From Ruminococcus sp. UBA4321 (lineage in GTDB: Bacteria > Bacillota > Clostridia > Oscillospirales > Ruminococcaceae), in assembly GCA_002393815.1 (NCBI GenBank), contig DGUB01000050.1, positions 1 to 18,588 of the forward strand: a DNA stretch of 18,588 nt, written 5' to 3'. Below the pieces are notes generated by a model. The model had not been told where the DNA came from. It searched no databases and worked only from the letters and a program-made list of their open reading frames with translations. This document shows positions 1 through 7,267 of the stretch, piece by piece. The first letter of the stretch is position 1. The number at the start of each line of letters is the position of its first letter. A program made the translations under genes and the position numbers.

Positions 1-86
1 AAATTACATTGGAGGACTGCCGGAAGCGACCGCTTTTCAAGAGAATTGTCAGCGGTTTTCTGCGTCTGTTTGCGCCTCTGATGTGA
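1..86 (+). CDS. Probable cardiolipin synthase, C-terminal end (partial)
   Basis: Only the final 27 codons are visible, read in the frame starting at base 3 and ending with TGA at 84-86. The tail contains RKRPLFKRIVSGFLRLFAPLM. Basic R-x-R-P-L followed by an amphipathic stretch and a final A/S-P-L-L/M is typical of the extreme C-terminus of bacterial cardiolipin synthases (phospholipase D superfamily, joining two phosphatidylglycerols at the membrane). The two HKD catalytic motifs would lie upstream, outside the window, so the call rests on the tail alone. The other two forward frames give unconvincing peptides. Confidence 0.55.
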   Translation, partial: ITLEDCRKRPLFKRIVSGFLRLFAPLM

Positions 87-110
87 TAAATAAATATTTT
101 ATATTATAAT
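83..110 (+). promoter_or_regulatory. Weak candidate promoter for the Mrp-type ATPase gene
   Basis: A perfect TATAAT (105-110) lies 16 bases after GTGATA (83-88), which matches the -35 consensus at four of six positions. The surroundings are very AT-rich. The -10 ends only three bases before the AAGGAG ribosome site (114-119), so the leader would be unusually short. Readthrough from upstream is a good alternative. Confidence 0.3.
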
Positions 111-131
111 TTTAAGGAGTTGTTATCACAA

Positions 132-968
132 ATGAGTACAGAAAATCAGGCATGTACACATGATTGCAGTACCTGCGGCAGTGCCTGCGGAGAACGCACC
201 GCCCCTCAGGATTTGCACGAAAAACCCAATGAACTCAGCAAAATCAAAAAAGTCATTGCCGTTGTCAGCGGAAAAGGCGGTGTCGGGAAGTCGCTGGTTT
301 CTTCCCTGCTTGCTGTCGGTATGCAGAGAGCCGGAAAACATGCGGCTATCCTCGATGCCGATATTACAGGTCCCTCAATTCCGAAGGCATTCGGCGTGAA
401 AGAAAGAGTCCTCGGCAATGAACTCGGCATGATTCCGGCACGTTCCAAAATGGGAATTGATATTATGTCCGTCAATCTCATGCTCGAACATGATACTGAC
501 CCGGTCGTCTGGAGAGGTCCTGTCATTGCAGGCGTTGTCAAGCAGTTCTGGACGGATGTCATCTGGGATGATGTAGACTATATGTTTGTCGATATGCCCC
601 CCGGAACAGGTGATGTGCCGCTGACGGTCTTCCAGAGCATTCCGGTCGACGGGATTATTATCGTCACTTCTCCGCAGGATTTGGTTTCGATGATTGTCCA
701 GAAAGCTGTCCGCATGGCAGAAATGATGAATATTCCGGTTCTGGGTCTTGTAGAAAATATGAGCTATGCCGTATGTCCCGACTGCGGAAAGAAAATTATG
801 ATTTACGGCGAAAGCCATACTGCCGAAATCGCCGAAAAATATCAGATTCCGCTGCTGGCACAGCTGCCGTTTGACCCGGCTCTTGCAAAATGCTGTGACC
901 TGGGCGTGATTGAACTGCATGAATCCACTGAAATTGATTCTGCCGTTGCCTGTCTTCTTGGCGAATAA
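132..968 (+). CDS. Mrp/NBP35-family Fe-S cluster carrier P-loop ATPase
   Basis: A 278 aa cytosolic ATPase of the Mrp/NBP35 (ApbC) family, which binds and delivers Fe-S clusters to apoproteins. The deviant Walker A motif SGKGGVGKS is at residues 46-54, followed by LDADITGPS, the Walker B-like FVDMPPGTGD region and the switch sequence TSPQDLVS. The family CxxC appears in AVCPDCGKK and is the expected bridging-cluster site. The N-terminus also carries four cysteines (C8, C12, C15, C19) before the P-loop domain, a likely second cluster or metal site. I chose ATG 132 because AAGGAG (114-119) precedes it, although the 12-base spacing is a little long. A TTG at 120 would overlap the ribosome site. 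The gene ends in its own terminator, so it appears to be transcribed separately from the glycosyltransferase gene. Family confidence is high; client proteins cannot be inferred. Confidence 0.93.
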   Translation: MSTENQACTHDCSTCGSACGERTAPQDLHEKPNELSKIKKVIAVVSGKGGVGKSLVSSLLAVGMQRAGKHAAILDADITGPSIPKAFGVKERVLGNELGMIPARSKMGIDIMSVNLMLEHDTDPVVWRGPVIAGVVKQFWTDVIWDDVDYMFVDMPPGTGDVPLTVFQSIPVDGIIIVTSPQDLVSMIVQKAVRMAEMMNIPVLGLVENMSYAVCPDCGKKIMIYGESHTAEIAEKYQIPLLAQLPFDPALAKCCDLGVIELHESTEIDSAVACLLGE

Positions 969-980
969 TTTCCATGATTG

Positions 981-1010
981 CCGTCTGTTTTTGTGCAGAC
1001 GGTATTTTTT
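981..1010 (+). terminator. Rho-independent terminator after the Mrp-type gene
   Basis: A perfect 7 bp stem, CCGTCTG (981-987) with CAGACGG (996-1002), has an 8-base loop and is followed directly by TATTTTTT (1003-1010). It starts 12 bases after the stop codon. Confidence 0.88.
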
Positions 1011-1053
1011 ATCAAAAATTCAGAAAATAAACTCTTCTTTCCGGCAAACTTTC

Positions 1054-1082
1054 TTGACAAATATGCAGATTTGTGTTAAAAT
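1054..1082 (+). promoter_or_regulatory. Strong sigma-A-type promoter for the glycosyltransferase unit
   Basis: A consensus TTGACA (1054-1059) is followed after exactly 17 bases by TAAAAT (1077-1082), with an extended -10 TG at 1074-1075. Transcription would start near 1089. It sits between the preceding terminator and the ribosome site at 1132-1137, where a promoter is expected. Confidence 0.85.
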
Positions 1083-1099
1083 AAACATGGTATCATGTT

Positions 1100-1116
1100 C
1101 CGGCAGAATCTGCCGG
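1100..1116 (+). repeat. 17 bp near-perfect palindrome in the leader of the glycosyltransferase unit
   Basis: CCGGCAGA and TCTGCCGG flank a single central base, forming a near-perfect dyad about 11 to 28 bases downstream of the predicted transcription start. It could be an operator for a dimeric repressor or a short RNA hairpin. It is not a terminator, because no T-run follows. Function unknown. Confidence 0.5.
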
Positions 1117-1143
1117 GACAGTATATGCGTCAGGAGGCAGATT

Positions 1144-2121
1144 ATGAAATTAATTTCCATTGTAGTTCCTTGCTATAACGAACAGGAAGTTCTCCCGCTG
1201 TTTTACGAAGAAATTCAGAAAATTATGCAGCAGATGAAAGACGAACATCCGGAACTCGCGTTTGAACTGGTATTTATCGATGACGGTTCGCGCGACAAGA
1301 CGCTGACTCTGCTCCGGGAAATGGCTCTGAAAGATGAGCGCGTAAGATATATTTCTTTCTCCCGGAATTTCGGAAAAGAAGCTGGCATGTTCGCCGGACT
1401 GGAAAATTCCAGAGGGGATTATGTAGTTGTCATGGATGCGGATTTGCAGCATCCGCCGGCATTTCTGCCGAAAATGTATAATTTTGTCAAAGACGGCGAA
1501 TATGACTGCGCTACCACACGGCGCGTCAGCCGGAAAGGAGAATCTAAAGTCCGCTCCGCATTTGCAAGATTATTCTATAAAATTATGAATCAAATCTCAC
1601 AGACCGAAATCGTAGACGGCGCACAGGATTTCCGCTTCATGACCCGTCAGATGGTCAATGCCATTCTGGATATGAAAGAATATAACCGGTTCTCGAAGGG
1701 CATTTTCAGCTGGGTTGGCTTCAAAACCCGATATATCGAATATGAGAATGTCGAACGTCCTGCCGGGACAAGTTCCTGGTCATTCTGGGGACTGTTCCGC
1801 TATTCACTGGAAGGCATTATGGCGTTCTCGACCGCGCCGCTGATGATTGGCGTGATTCTGGGAATTATCGCCTGTATTATCGGCTTGATTCTGCTGATTG
1901 TCTGGATTGTGCAGGCTGTTGACGGCGATGTGATGCGCTGGCAGACAGGTCTGATGTGCGCCCTGTTCCTGATTGGCGGTCTCCAGATGTTCTGTACCGG
2001 CGTTGCCTCGCAGTATCTGGCAAAAACTTATATGGAATCCAAGCACAGACCGATTTATCTGATGCGCGAAAATGAAGAAATCTACCGCGCACGTCACCAG
2101 GCAGAAATTCAGGAGAACTAA
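1144..2121 (+). CDS. Membrane GT2 glycosyltransferase, GtrB/DPM1-like
   Basis: A 325 aa GT-A fold glycosyltransferase of family 2, of the type that transfers a sugar from a nucleotide donor to a polyprenyl phosphate at the inner face of the membrane (GtrB, YfdH, YkoT and DPM1 relatives). The N-terminal ISIVVPCYNEQE (4-15), FIDDGS (44-49) and catalytic MDADLQHPP (97-105, with the metal-binding DxD) are textbook. DGAQDFRFM (159-167) and NRFSKG (181-186) follow in the usual order. Two C-terminal membrane helices lie at about 232-258 and 266-292. The reading frame stays open upstream, but AGGAGG at 1132-1137, six bases ahead of ATG 1144, fixes the start, and the peptide upstream of it is leader sequence. 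Sugar and acceptor cannot be read from sequence. The next gene starts three bases after the stop, suggesting joint function. Confidence 0.93.
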   Translation: MKLISIVVPCYNEQEVLPLFYEEIQKIMQQMKDEHPELAFELVFIDDGSRDKTLTLLREMALKDERVRYISFSRNFGKEAGMFAGLENSRGDYVVVMDADLQHPPAFLPKMYNFVKDGEYDCATTRRVSRKGESKVRSAFARLFYKIMNQISQTEIVDGAQDFRFMTRQMVNAILDMKEYNRFSKGIFSWVGFKTRYIEYENVERPAGTSSWSFWGLFRYSLEGIMAFSTAPLMIGVILGIIACIIGLILLIVWIVQAVDGDVMRWQTGLMCALFLIGGLQMFCTGVASQYLAKTYMESKHRPIYLMRENEEIYRARHQAEIQEN

Positions 2122-2124
2122 TCT

Positions 2125-3084
2125 GTGAACAGTCAGACAAAATTCCTGATTTCCATGCTGTTTATCGTCGTGATTATTCTCTGTGTAGTGCTGACAAGAT
2201 TTTATTTTGATGTCACCAAAAATACGGAAAGTCATGCCCGTGACAGCCGTGTGGAATCTGTTGTCAAAAGTTTCGGGGAATATCAGGTGTTCCGGAGTGC
2301 GGACGGCGGTTATGGTCTGCTGAACTCCGACCTGACCGTTCTGATAGAGCCGGACTGGCTGGAAATTCTGGATGTGACTGAAAATATGGTACTGGTTTCC
2401 AGCCGGATTGATAATCAGGTACTTATCGGCGGAATTGATTATGAAGAAAATGTCATTCTGCCATTGGTATTCCGCTCGATGGAAAAACTCGGTGACGGCT
2501 TTCATCTCGGCACTGTCAGCGAAGATAACCGCTGCATTCTCTATGACAGGAATTATCAGCCCGTGTTCCGGGAAAGCTTTGCATCTGTCAGTTATTACAA
2601 TAAACTCCTGACGCTCGAACAGGACAGCGAAATCTTATATTATGACACCTCGGAACAGCCCCCGGCACTCCGCAGTGCAGAATTTTCCTGTCAAATCACA
2701 GAAAATCTGTATCTGAACTGGAAAATTGCAAATCAGTTCTATCTTTCAGAACTGACCGTTCAGGATTTGCGGGATATCAACCGCATGGTTTCGGCATATA
2801 TGCAAATGCTCCGGGAGAATAATTTCCTGAATTTACAGGAAGTAACGACTCCGGAATATTTCAGCATACTGGCGAAAAACGGAATTCTGAATACTCTCAC
2901 GCCGGACAGTGCAGACAGTTTTTCCTTCTCGCGAAGGGAGAGCGGTGCTTATGATTTTGCATTCCGGCTCTGTACTTCCGCACCGGAACAGCAGAACATG
3001 AAAATTCACCTGTATTTCCGGAAAAATACAGAAAATCAGATGATTCTCACAGCCGCAGACCTGACCCCTGCTGCTGAAGAATAA
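2125..3084 (+). CDS. Membrane-anchored protein with WG-like repeats, function unknown
   Basis: A 319 aa protein with a single N-terminal signal anchor (about residues 7-25, uncleaved in appearance) and a large extracytoplasmic part. Segments around 53-80 (GGYGLLNSDLTVLIEP), 97-125 (GGIDYEENVILPL) and 128-160 resemble WG/KWG beta-propeller-type repeats, in which a YGL(I/L)N-D-G-x-x-V-I-x-P pattern recurs every 25-35 residues. The C-terminal third (about 215-315) is a separate mixed alpha/beta region I do not recognise. Translation starts at GTG 2125, with AGGAGA (2111-2116) eight bases upstream inside the end of the glycosyltransferase gene. Sharing a transcript with a polyprenyl-phosphate sugar transferase suggests an envelope role, but this is context only. 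The WG assignment is by eye. Confidence 0.7.
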   Translation: MNSQTKFLISMLFIVVIILCVVLTRFYFDVTKNTESHARDSRVESVVKSFGEYQVFRSADGGYGLLNSDLTVLIEPDWLEILDVTENMVLVSSRIDNQVLIGGIDYEENVILPLVFRSMEKLGDGFHLGTVSEDNRCILYDRNYQPVFRESFASVSYYNKLLTLEQDSEILYYDTSEQPPALRSAEFSCQITENLYLNWKIANQFYLSELTVQDLRDINRMVSAYMQMLRENNFLNLQEVTTPEYFSILAKNGILNTLTPDSADSFSFSRRESGAYDFAFRLCTSAPEQQNMKIHLYFRKNTENQMILTAADLTPAAEE

Positions 3085-3089
3085 ATTTC

Positions 3090-3140
3090 GTATTGCAGTC
3101 ATAAACCGTGCAGCACTGCAATACTGGAATCTTTGCACGG
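3090..3140 (+). promoter_or_regulatory. Candidate H-type pseudoknot leader of purE
   Basis: A perfect 10 bp stem pairs 3090-3099 with 3115-3124 around a 15-base loop. Within that loop CCGTGCA (3106-3112) is exactly complementary to TGCACGG (3134-3140), so both helices can form together as an H-type pseudoknot with connecting segments of 6, 2 and 9 bases. No U-run follows, so it is not an ordinary terminator. The second helix ends seven bases before the probable ribosome site GAGG (3147-3150) of purE, so translation control is conceivable. I do not recognise it as a guanine or ZTP riboswitch. No convincing promoter is visible just upstream. Confidence 0.4.
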
Positions 3141-3156
3141 AGAAGCGAGGCATTTT

Positions 3157-3657
3157 ATGTCAAAAAAAGTAGCAGTCATCATGGGCAGTGACAGTGATTT
3201 CCCGGTGGTGCAGAATGCGGTCAAGAAACTGAAAGCATTTGAAATCCCCTGTGAAGTGCATGTCATGTCCGCACACCGTACCCCGGAAGCAGCCGCAGAG
3301 TTCGCAAAACATGCTGCTGAAAACGGATTCGGCGTGATTATCGCCGCTGCCGGAAAAGCCGCACATCTGGGCGGTGTACTTGCGGCACATACGATTCTGC
3401 CGGTTATCGGCATTCCGATTAAATCCAGTGCGCTCGACGGCATGGACGCACTGCTGTCTACCGTACAGATGCCGCCGGGCATTCCGGTAGCCACTGTCGG
3501 AATCGACGGCGCAGCCAATGCAGCCATTCTGGCAGCACAGATTCTGGCACTCTCTGACCCGGCTCTGGCACAGGATTTGCAGAAGATGAAATCCGATATG
3601 GCAGAAGGCGTGCGCAAAAAAGATGCCGCTGTACAGAAAATGGCAGAAGAATTATAA
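3157..3657 (+). CDS. purE: 5-(carboxyamino)imidazole ribonucleotide mutase / AIR carboxylase PurE
   Basis: A 166 aa enzyme of the PurE family, making 4-carboxy-AIR in de novo purine synthesis. GSDSD (10-14) binds the phosphate, SAHRTP (38-43) carries the catalytic histidine (H40), and AAGKAAHLGG (64-73) with the STVQMPPGIPVATVGIDGAANAA stretch (from 101) completes the active-site pattern. Length is normal for the stand-alone bacterial enzyme. ATG 3157 is chosen because GCGAGG lies six bases upstream. An in-frame TTG at 3133 would add eight unconserved residues. Class I PurE uses N5-CAIR made by PurK and class II uses CO2 directly. No purK is present in the window, and I cannot assign the class with certainty by eye. 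It is the first gene of the purine run and may be controlled by the leader structure at 3090-3140. Confidence 0.96.
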   Translation: MSKKVAVIMGSDSDFPVVQNAVKKLKAFEIPCEVHVMSAHRTPEAAAEFAKHAAENGFGVIIAAAGKAAHLGGVLAAHTILPVIGIPIKSSALDGMDALLSTVQMPPGIPVATVGIDGAANAAILAAQILALSDPALAQDLQKMKSDMAEGVRKKDAAVQKMAEEL

Positions 3658-3684
3658 TCTATTTATTTTTTGGAGGTTTTTGAA

Positions 3685-4404
3685 ATGGAAAATATCATCA
3701 AAGGCGAACAGCTCTATGAAGGCAAGGCTAAAAAAGTTTATGCAACCAATGACCCGGATTTGGTAATCGTTGACTACAAGGACGATGCTACCGCATTCAA
3801 CGGCGAAAAGAAAGGCACGATCTCCGGCAAGGGCGTTATCAATAACAAGATGACAAACTACATGTTTAAGATGCTTCAGGAACAAGCTGGCATTCCGACC
3901 CATCTGGTAGAAGAAATTTCCGACCGCGAAACTATCGTCAAGAAAGTGGAAATTCTCCCTCTGGAAGTTATCATCAGAAACGTCGCAGCAGGTTCTTTCT
4001 CCAAGAGAATGGGCGTGGAAGAAGGCAGACAGCTCCTGACTCCGATTCTGGAATTCTCCTACAAGAATGATGACCTCGGCGACCCGTTCATCAATGATTA
4101 TTATGCACTGGCTCTCGGTCTGGCTACTAAGGAAGAACTCGCAAAAGTTGCCGAATATGCTTTCAAAGTCAACGAATTCATGCTCGGATTCTTCAAGAAG
4201 CTGAATATCGACCTGATTGATTTCAAGATTGAATTCGGACGCTTCCACGGCGAAATCCTGCTGGCTGACGAAATTTCTCCCGATACCTGCCGTTTCTGGG
4301 ACAGCACTACGCATGAAAAACTCGATAAGGACAGATTCCGCAGAGATATGGGCGGTGTCGAAGAAGCTTATCAGGAAATCATGAAAAGACTGATGGGAGA
4401 ATAA
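3685..4404 (+). CDS. purC: Phosphoribosylaminoimidazole-succinocarboxamide synthase PurC
   Basis: A 239 aa SAICAR synthetase, condensing CAIR with aspartate using ATP. The diagnostic N-terminal [10 protein letters not shown] (10-19) is the nucleotide-binding strand. It is followed by KDDATAFNG (32-40), the [11 protein letters not shown] segment (98-108), [11 protein letters not shown] (177-187) and [12 protein letters not shown] (195-206), all characteristic and in order. Length is standard for bacterial PurC. ATG 3685 follows TGGAGG (3671-3676) by eight bases; an in-frame TTG at 3670 overlaps the ribosome site and is rejected. There is a 27-base gap after purE with no hairpin, and the next gene begins one base after the stop, so co-transcription and translational coupling are likely. 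Confidence 0.97.
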   Translation: MENIIKGEQLYEGKAKKVYATNDPDLVIVDYKDDATAFNGEKKGTISGKGVINNKMTNYMFKMLQEQAGIPTHLVEEISDRETIVKKVEILPLEVIIRNVAAGSFSKRMGVEEGRQLLTPILEFSYKNDDLGDPFINDYYALALGLATKEELAKVAEYAFKVNEFMLGFFKKLNIDLIDFKIEFGRFHGEILLADEISPDTCRFWDSTTHEKLDKDRFRRDMGGVEEAYQEIMKRLMGE

Positions 4405-4405
4405 T

Positions 4406-5830
4406 ATGGGCGGATTTTTCGGAGCAGCGTCGGAACATGACTGCATTGCAGATGTGTTTTTCGGCACGGACTATCATTCCCACCTCGGCACGCGCCGGGG
4501 CGGAATGACCGCTTACTGCAAGACACACGGATTTCAGAGAAGCATCCACAGCATTGAAAATTCTCCCTTCCGGACAAAGTTCGAGGGCGATATCAATTCC
4601 ATGCACGGCAATCTGTGTATCGGCTGTATCAGCGATACCGACCCGCAGCCGATTTTAATGCGTTCCCGGCTGGGACTGTTTGCTGTGTGCAGTATCGGCA
4701 TTATTCAGAATACAAAAGAACTTGTCGAAGAACTGCTCGAAAACGGCTGTGCAAGCTTTGAATCCATGAGCAGCGGCAATATCAATTCCGGTGACTTAAT
4801 CGGCGCACTGATTTCGCAGAAAAATAATTTTACAGATGGCATCCGCTACGCACAGGAGAAAATTATCGGCACCATGTCGCTGATTATCCTGACGGAAGAC
4901 GGTATCATCGCCGCCCGCGACAAGTCCGGCAGACTGCCGATTATCATCGGCAAGCGCGAAGACGGCTACTGCCTTTCACTGGAATCATTTGCATTCCAGA
5001 AACTCGGCTATTATTTCCATAAAGAATTAAAAGCCGGGGAAATCGTGAAACTGACTTCCAGAAGCTGTGAAACGCTTTCCGAAGGGCATGACGAGGACTT
5101 GAAAATCTGTTCGTTCATGTGGACTTATTACGGCTATCCGAATGCGGTCTATGAGGGCGTGAACGTCGAAGTCATGCGTACCCGCAACGGCGAAATCATG
5201 GCGGAAAATGACATGAAAGCCGGACGGCTTCCGGATGTCGATTATGTCTGCGGTGTACCGGATTCCGGAACGCCTCACGCCATCGGCTATGCCAACAAGA
5301 GCGGCATTCCGTTCGCAAGACCGTTTATCAAGTATACCCCCACATGGCCCCGGAGTTTCATGCCGACCAGTCAGAAGCTCAGAAATCAGGTTGCCAAAAT
5401 GAAGCTGATTCCGGTGCATGAACTCATCGAAGGCAAGAAATTATTATTCGTCGATGACAGTATCGTAAGAGGTACACAGATGCGTGAAACGGTCGAATTC
5501 CTCTACGAAAACGGCGCAAAGGAAGTGCATATGCGCTCCGCCTGTCCGCCTATCATGTACGGCTGTAAATATCTGAACTTCTCCAGAAGTACTTCCGAAA
5601 TGGAACTCATCGCCCGTCAGGTGATTGATTCGTTCGAGGGTGCGGAAGGTATCAACCATCTGGACGAATACAGCGATTCTGAAACCGAACGCGGCAGAAA
5701 ACTCCGCGACGAAATCTGCCGGAGACTGAAACTGACTTCTCTGGAATTCCAGTCCCTGCCCGGTACTGTCCGCGCTATCGGAAAGCCGGAATGTCATCTT
5801 TGTACTTACTGCTGGAACGGAAAGGAATGA
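4406..5830 (+). CDS. PurF-like phosphoribosyltransferase paralogue with degenerate glutaminase domain
   Basis: A 474 aa protein built like amidophosphoribosyltransferase: an N-terminal Ntn/glutaminase-like domain (about 1-220) and a C-terminal PRTase domain. Against the canonical PurF encoded next door, the nucleophile Cys10 aligns with Gly2 (MGGFFG), Arg84 of RYSTTG with Ser76, oxyanion Asn113 of HNG with Ile97, and glutamine-binding Asp138 with Ser128. An in-frame TGA at 4391-4393 prevents any upstream extension that could supply a Cys or propeptide. The PRPP loop [12 protein letters not shown] (347-358) and GVPDSG (283-288) are intact. Cys235, Cys380, Cys463 and Cys466 sit where [4Fe-4S] ligands of clostridial and Bacillus PurF lie. 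The flexible catalytic loop reads KYTPTWPRSF instead of KNRYIGRTF. Similar Cys-less PurF-like proteins occur, to my knowledge, in other Clostridia and Bacteroidetes, usually labelled amidophosphoribosyltransferase. It may be ammonia-dependent, regulatory, or act on another substrate. Confidence 0.85.
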   Translation: MGGFFGAASEHDCIADVFFGTDYHSHLGTRRGGMTAYCKTHGFQRSIHSIENSPFRTKFEGDINSMHGNLCIGCISDTDPQPILMRSRLGLFAVCSIGIIQNTKELVEELLENGCASFESMSSGNINSGDLIGALISQKNNFTDGIRYAQEKIIGTMSLIILTEDGIIAARDKSGRLPIIIGKREDGYCLSLESFAFQKLGYYFHKELKAGEIVKLTSRSCETLSEGHDEDLKICSFMWTYYGYPNAVYEGVNVEVMRTRNGEIMAENDMKAGRLPDVDYVCGVPDSGTPHAIGYANKSGIPFARPFIKYTPTWPRSFMPTSQKLRNQVAKMKLIPVHELIEGKKLLFVDDSIVRGTQMRETVEFLYENGAKEVHMRSACPPIMYGCKYLNFSRSTSEMELIARQVIDSFEGAEGINHLDEYSDSETERGRKLRDEICRRLKLTSLEFQSLPGTVRAIGKPECHLCTYCWNGKE

Positions 5831-5836
5831 TTTGTC

Positions 5837-7267
5837 GTGCAACATACGGGAATCCATGAAGAATGCGGCGTATTCGGCGTGTATCTGAAAGAAACTTCCG
5901 AAATTGCGCCCCTCACTTATGCCGGACTGTTCGCCCTTCAGCACAGAGGGCAGGAAAGCTGCGGCATCGTCGTGAATGACAAAGGCGTTTTTTCACATCA
6001 TAAAGATACAGGTCTGGTACAGGAAGTCTTTAGCCAGTCCGTGATTGACAGTCTCGGACAGGGGAATATTTCTATCGGGCATGTGCGCTATTCCACGACC
6101 GGAAGCAATAACCGCGTCAATGCACAGCCGCTGGTTGTGCGGCATGTCAAGGGACCCCTGGCGATTGCCCATAACGGGAACTTAGTCAACGCGCATATGC
6201 TCCGGGAACGCTATGAACTCAAAGGCGCGATTTTCCAGTCTACCAACGATACGGAAGTCATTTCCTATTGTCTGACCGAACACAGACTCAAGAAAGATTC
6301 TATCGAACGTGCCGTTGAACATGCCATGTATGATTTGAAAGGCGCATATTCGCTGGTTATCATGTCTGCACAGAAGCTCATTGCCGCCCGTGACCCGAAC
6401 GGCTTCCGACCTCTCGTCATGGGAACACTCCCGGACGGCGGTGTGGTATTCGCTTCGGAAACCTGCGCTCTCGATGCTGTCGGCGCAAAGTTTGAGCGTG
6501 ACTTGCTTCCGGGTGAAATCATTGTCGCCGAACCCGAAGGTCTGCGTTCTATCCGGACGCACTGCGGCAGAAAATCTTCTATGTGCGTGTTCGAGTATGT
6601 GTATTTTGCAAGACCGGATTCTGTAATAGATAATTGCAGCGTTCACCGTGCAAGGCTCCGCGCCGGAGAATTCCTCTGGAAAGAACACCCTGTTGAAGCG
6701 GATGTTGTCATCGGCGTTCCGGACAGCGGTCTGGATGCCGCGCTCGGATTCTCCCATGCTTCCGGCATTCCCTATGGTGTCGGCTTTATCAAGAACCGCT
6801 ATATCGGCAGAACGTTCATTCAGCCCAGTCAGCAGCAGAGAACCAGTTCAGTCAGCCTCAAACTGAACGCTGTCCGCGAAACCGTTGCCGGAAAGCGTGT
6901 TGTCCTAATTGATGACAGTATCGTCCGCGGTACGACTTCCGCAAGAATCGTGAAACTGCTCCGGGATGCCGGCGCGAAGGAAATTCATTTCATGGTATCC
7001 TGTCCGCCGTTTGTCAGTCCGTGCTATTTCGGGGTTGATATCGACAGCAAAGAACACCTGATTGCCTGCCGGATGAGCATTCCGGAAATCTGTAAGGAAA
7101 TCGGCGCGGATTCGCTCGGCTATCTCAGCGTGGAAGGCGTGAGAAGCATTGCACAGGAGGCAAAATGCGGTTTCTGTACCGGATGTTTTACAGGAGATTA
7201 TCCCGTTTCTGTTCCGGCAGAAATGCCGAAAAATAAATTTGAAAATAAAATAGGAGAAAAATCATGA
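5837..7267 (+). CDS. purF: Amidophosphoribosyltransferase PurF (canonical, Fe-S type)
   Basis: A 476 aa enzyme catalysing the first committed purine step, PRPP plus glutamine to phosphoribosylamine. The nine-residue propeptide MQHTGIHEE would be removed autocatalytically to expose Cys10 (CGVFG), as in Bacillus subtilis PurF. Glutamine-site residues are intact: RGQES (37-41), RYSTTG (84-89), HNGN (112-115) and NDTE (137-140). The PRTase domain has GVPDSG (293-298), the flexible loop KNRYIGRTF (319-327) and PRPP loop [12 protein letters not shown] (356-367). Cys250, Cys396, Cys444 and Cys447 match the expected [4Fe-4S] ligands, an oxygen-sensitive cluster typical of this subtype. The start is GTG 5837, with AAAGGA (5821-5826) ten bases upstream in the end of the paralogue gene. 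The stop overlaps the purM start by four bases (ATGA). Confidence 0.97.
   Translation: MQHTGIHEECGVFGVYLKETSEIAPLTYAGLFALQHRGQESCGIVVNDKGVFSHHKDTGLVQEVFSQSVIDSLGQGNISIGHVRYSTTGSNNRVNAQPLVVRHVKGPLAIAHNGNLVNAHMLRERYELKGAIFQSTNDTEVISYCLTEHRLKKDSIERAVEHAMYDLKGAYSLVIMSAQKLIAARDPNGFRPLVMGTLPDGGVVFASETCALDAVGAKFERDLLPGEIIVAEPEGLRSIRTHCGRKSSMCVFEYVYFARPDSVIDNCSVHRARLRAGEFLWKEHPVEADVVIGVPDSGLDAALGFSHASGIPYGVGFIKNRYIGRTFIQPSQQQRTSSVSLKLNAVRETVAGKRVVLIDDSIVRGTTSARIVKLLRDAGAKEIHFMVSCPPFVSPCYFGVDIDSKEHLIACRMSIPEICKEIGADSLGYLSVEGVRSIAQEAKCGFCTGCFTGDYPVSVPAEMPKNKFENKIGEKS

Noticed and set aside
29..60. 6 bp inverted repeat ACCGCT/AGCGGT followed by TTTTC
   Set aside because: It lies inside the coding tail of the upstream gene, has a 16-base loop and only a short T-run, so it is probably chance.
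910..1143. N-terminal extension of the glycosyltransferase frame back into the Mrp-type gene
   Set aside because: The stretch spans a terminator, a strong promoter and a ribosome site; the family N-terminus begins at ATG 1144.
3085..3156. Guanine or ZTP (pfl) riboswitch ahead of purE
   Set aside because: The conserved cores of those classes, such as a GCCUGGGCA-like 3' element for ZTP, are not visible; only an unassigned pseudoknot is supported.
5444..5944. Minus-strand open frame across the junction of the PurF-like gene and purF
   Set aside because: It is antisense to two well-supported genes, lacks expression signals and gives an unrecognisable protein.
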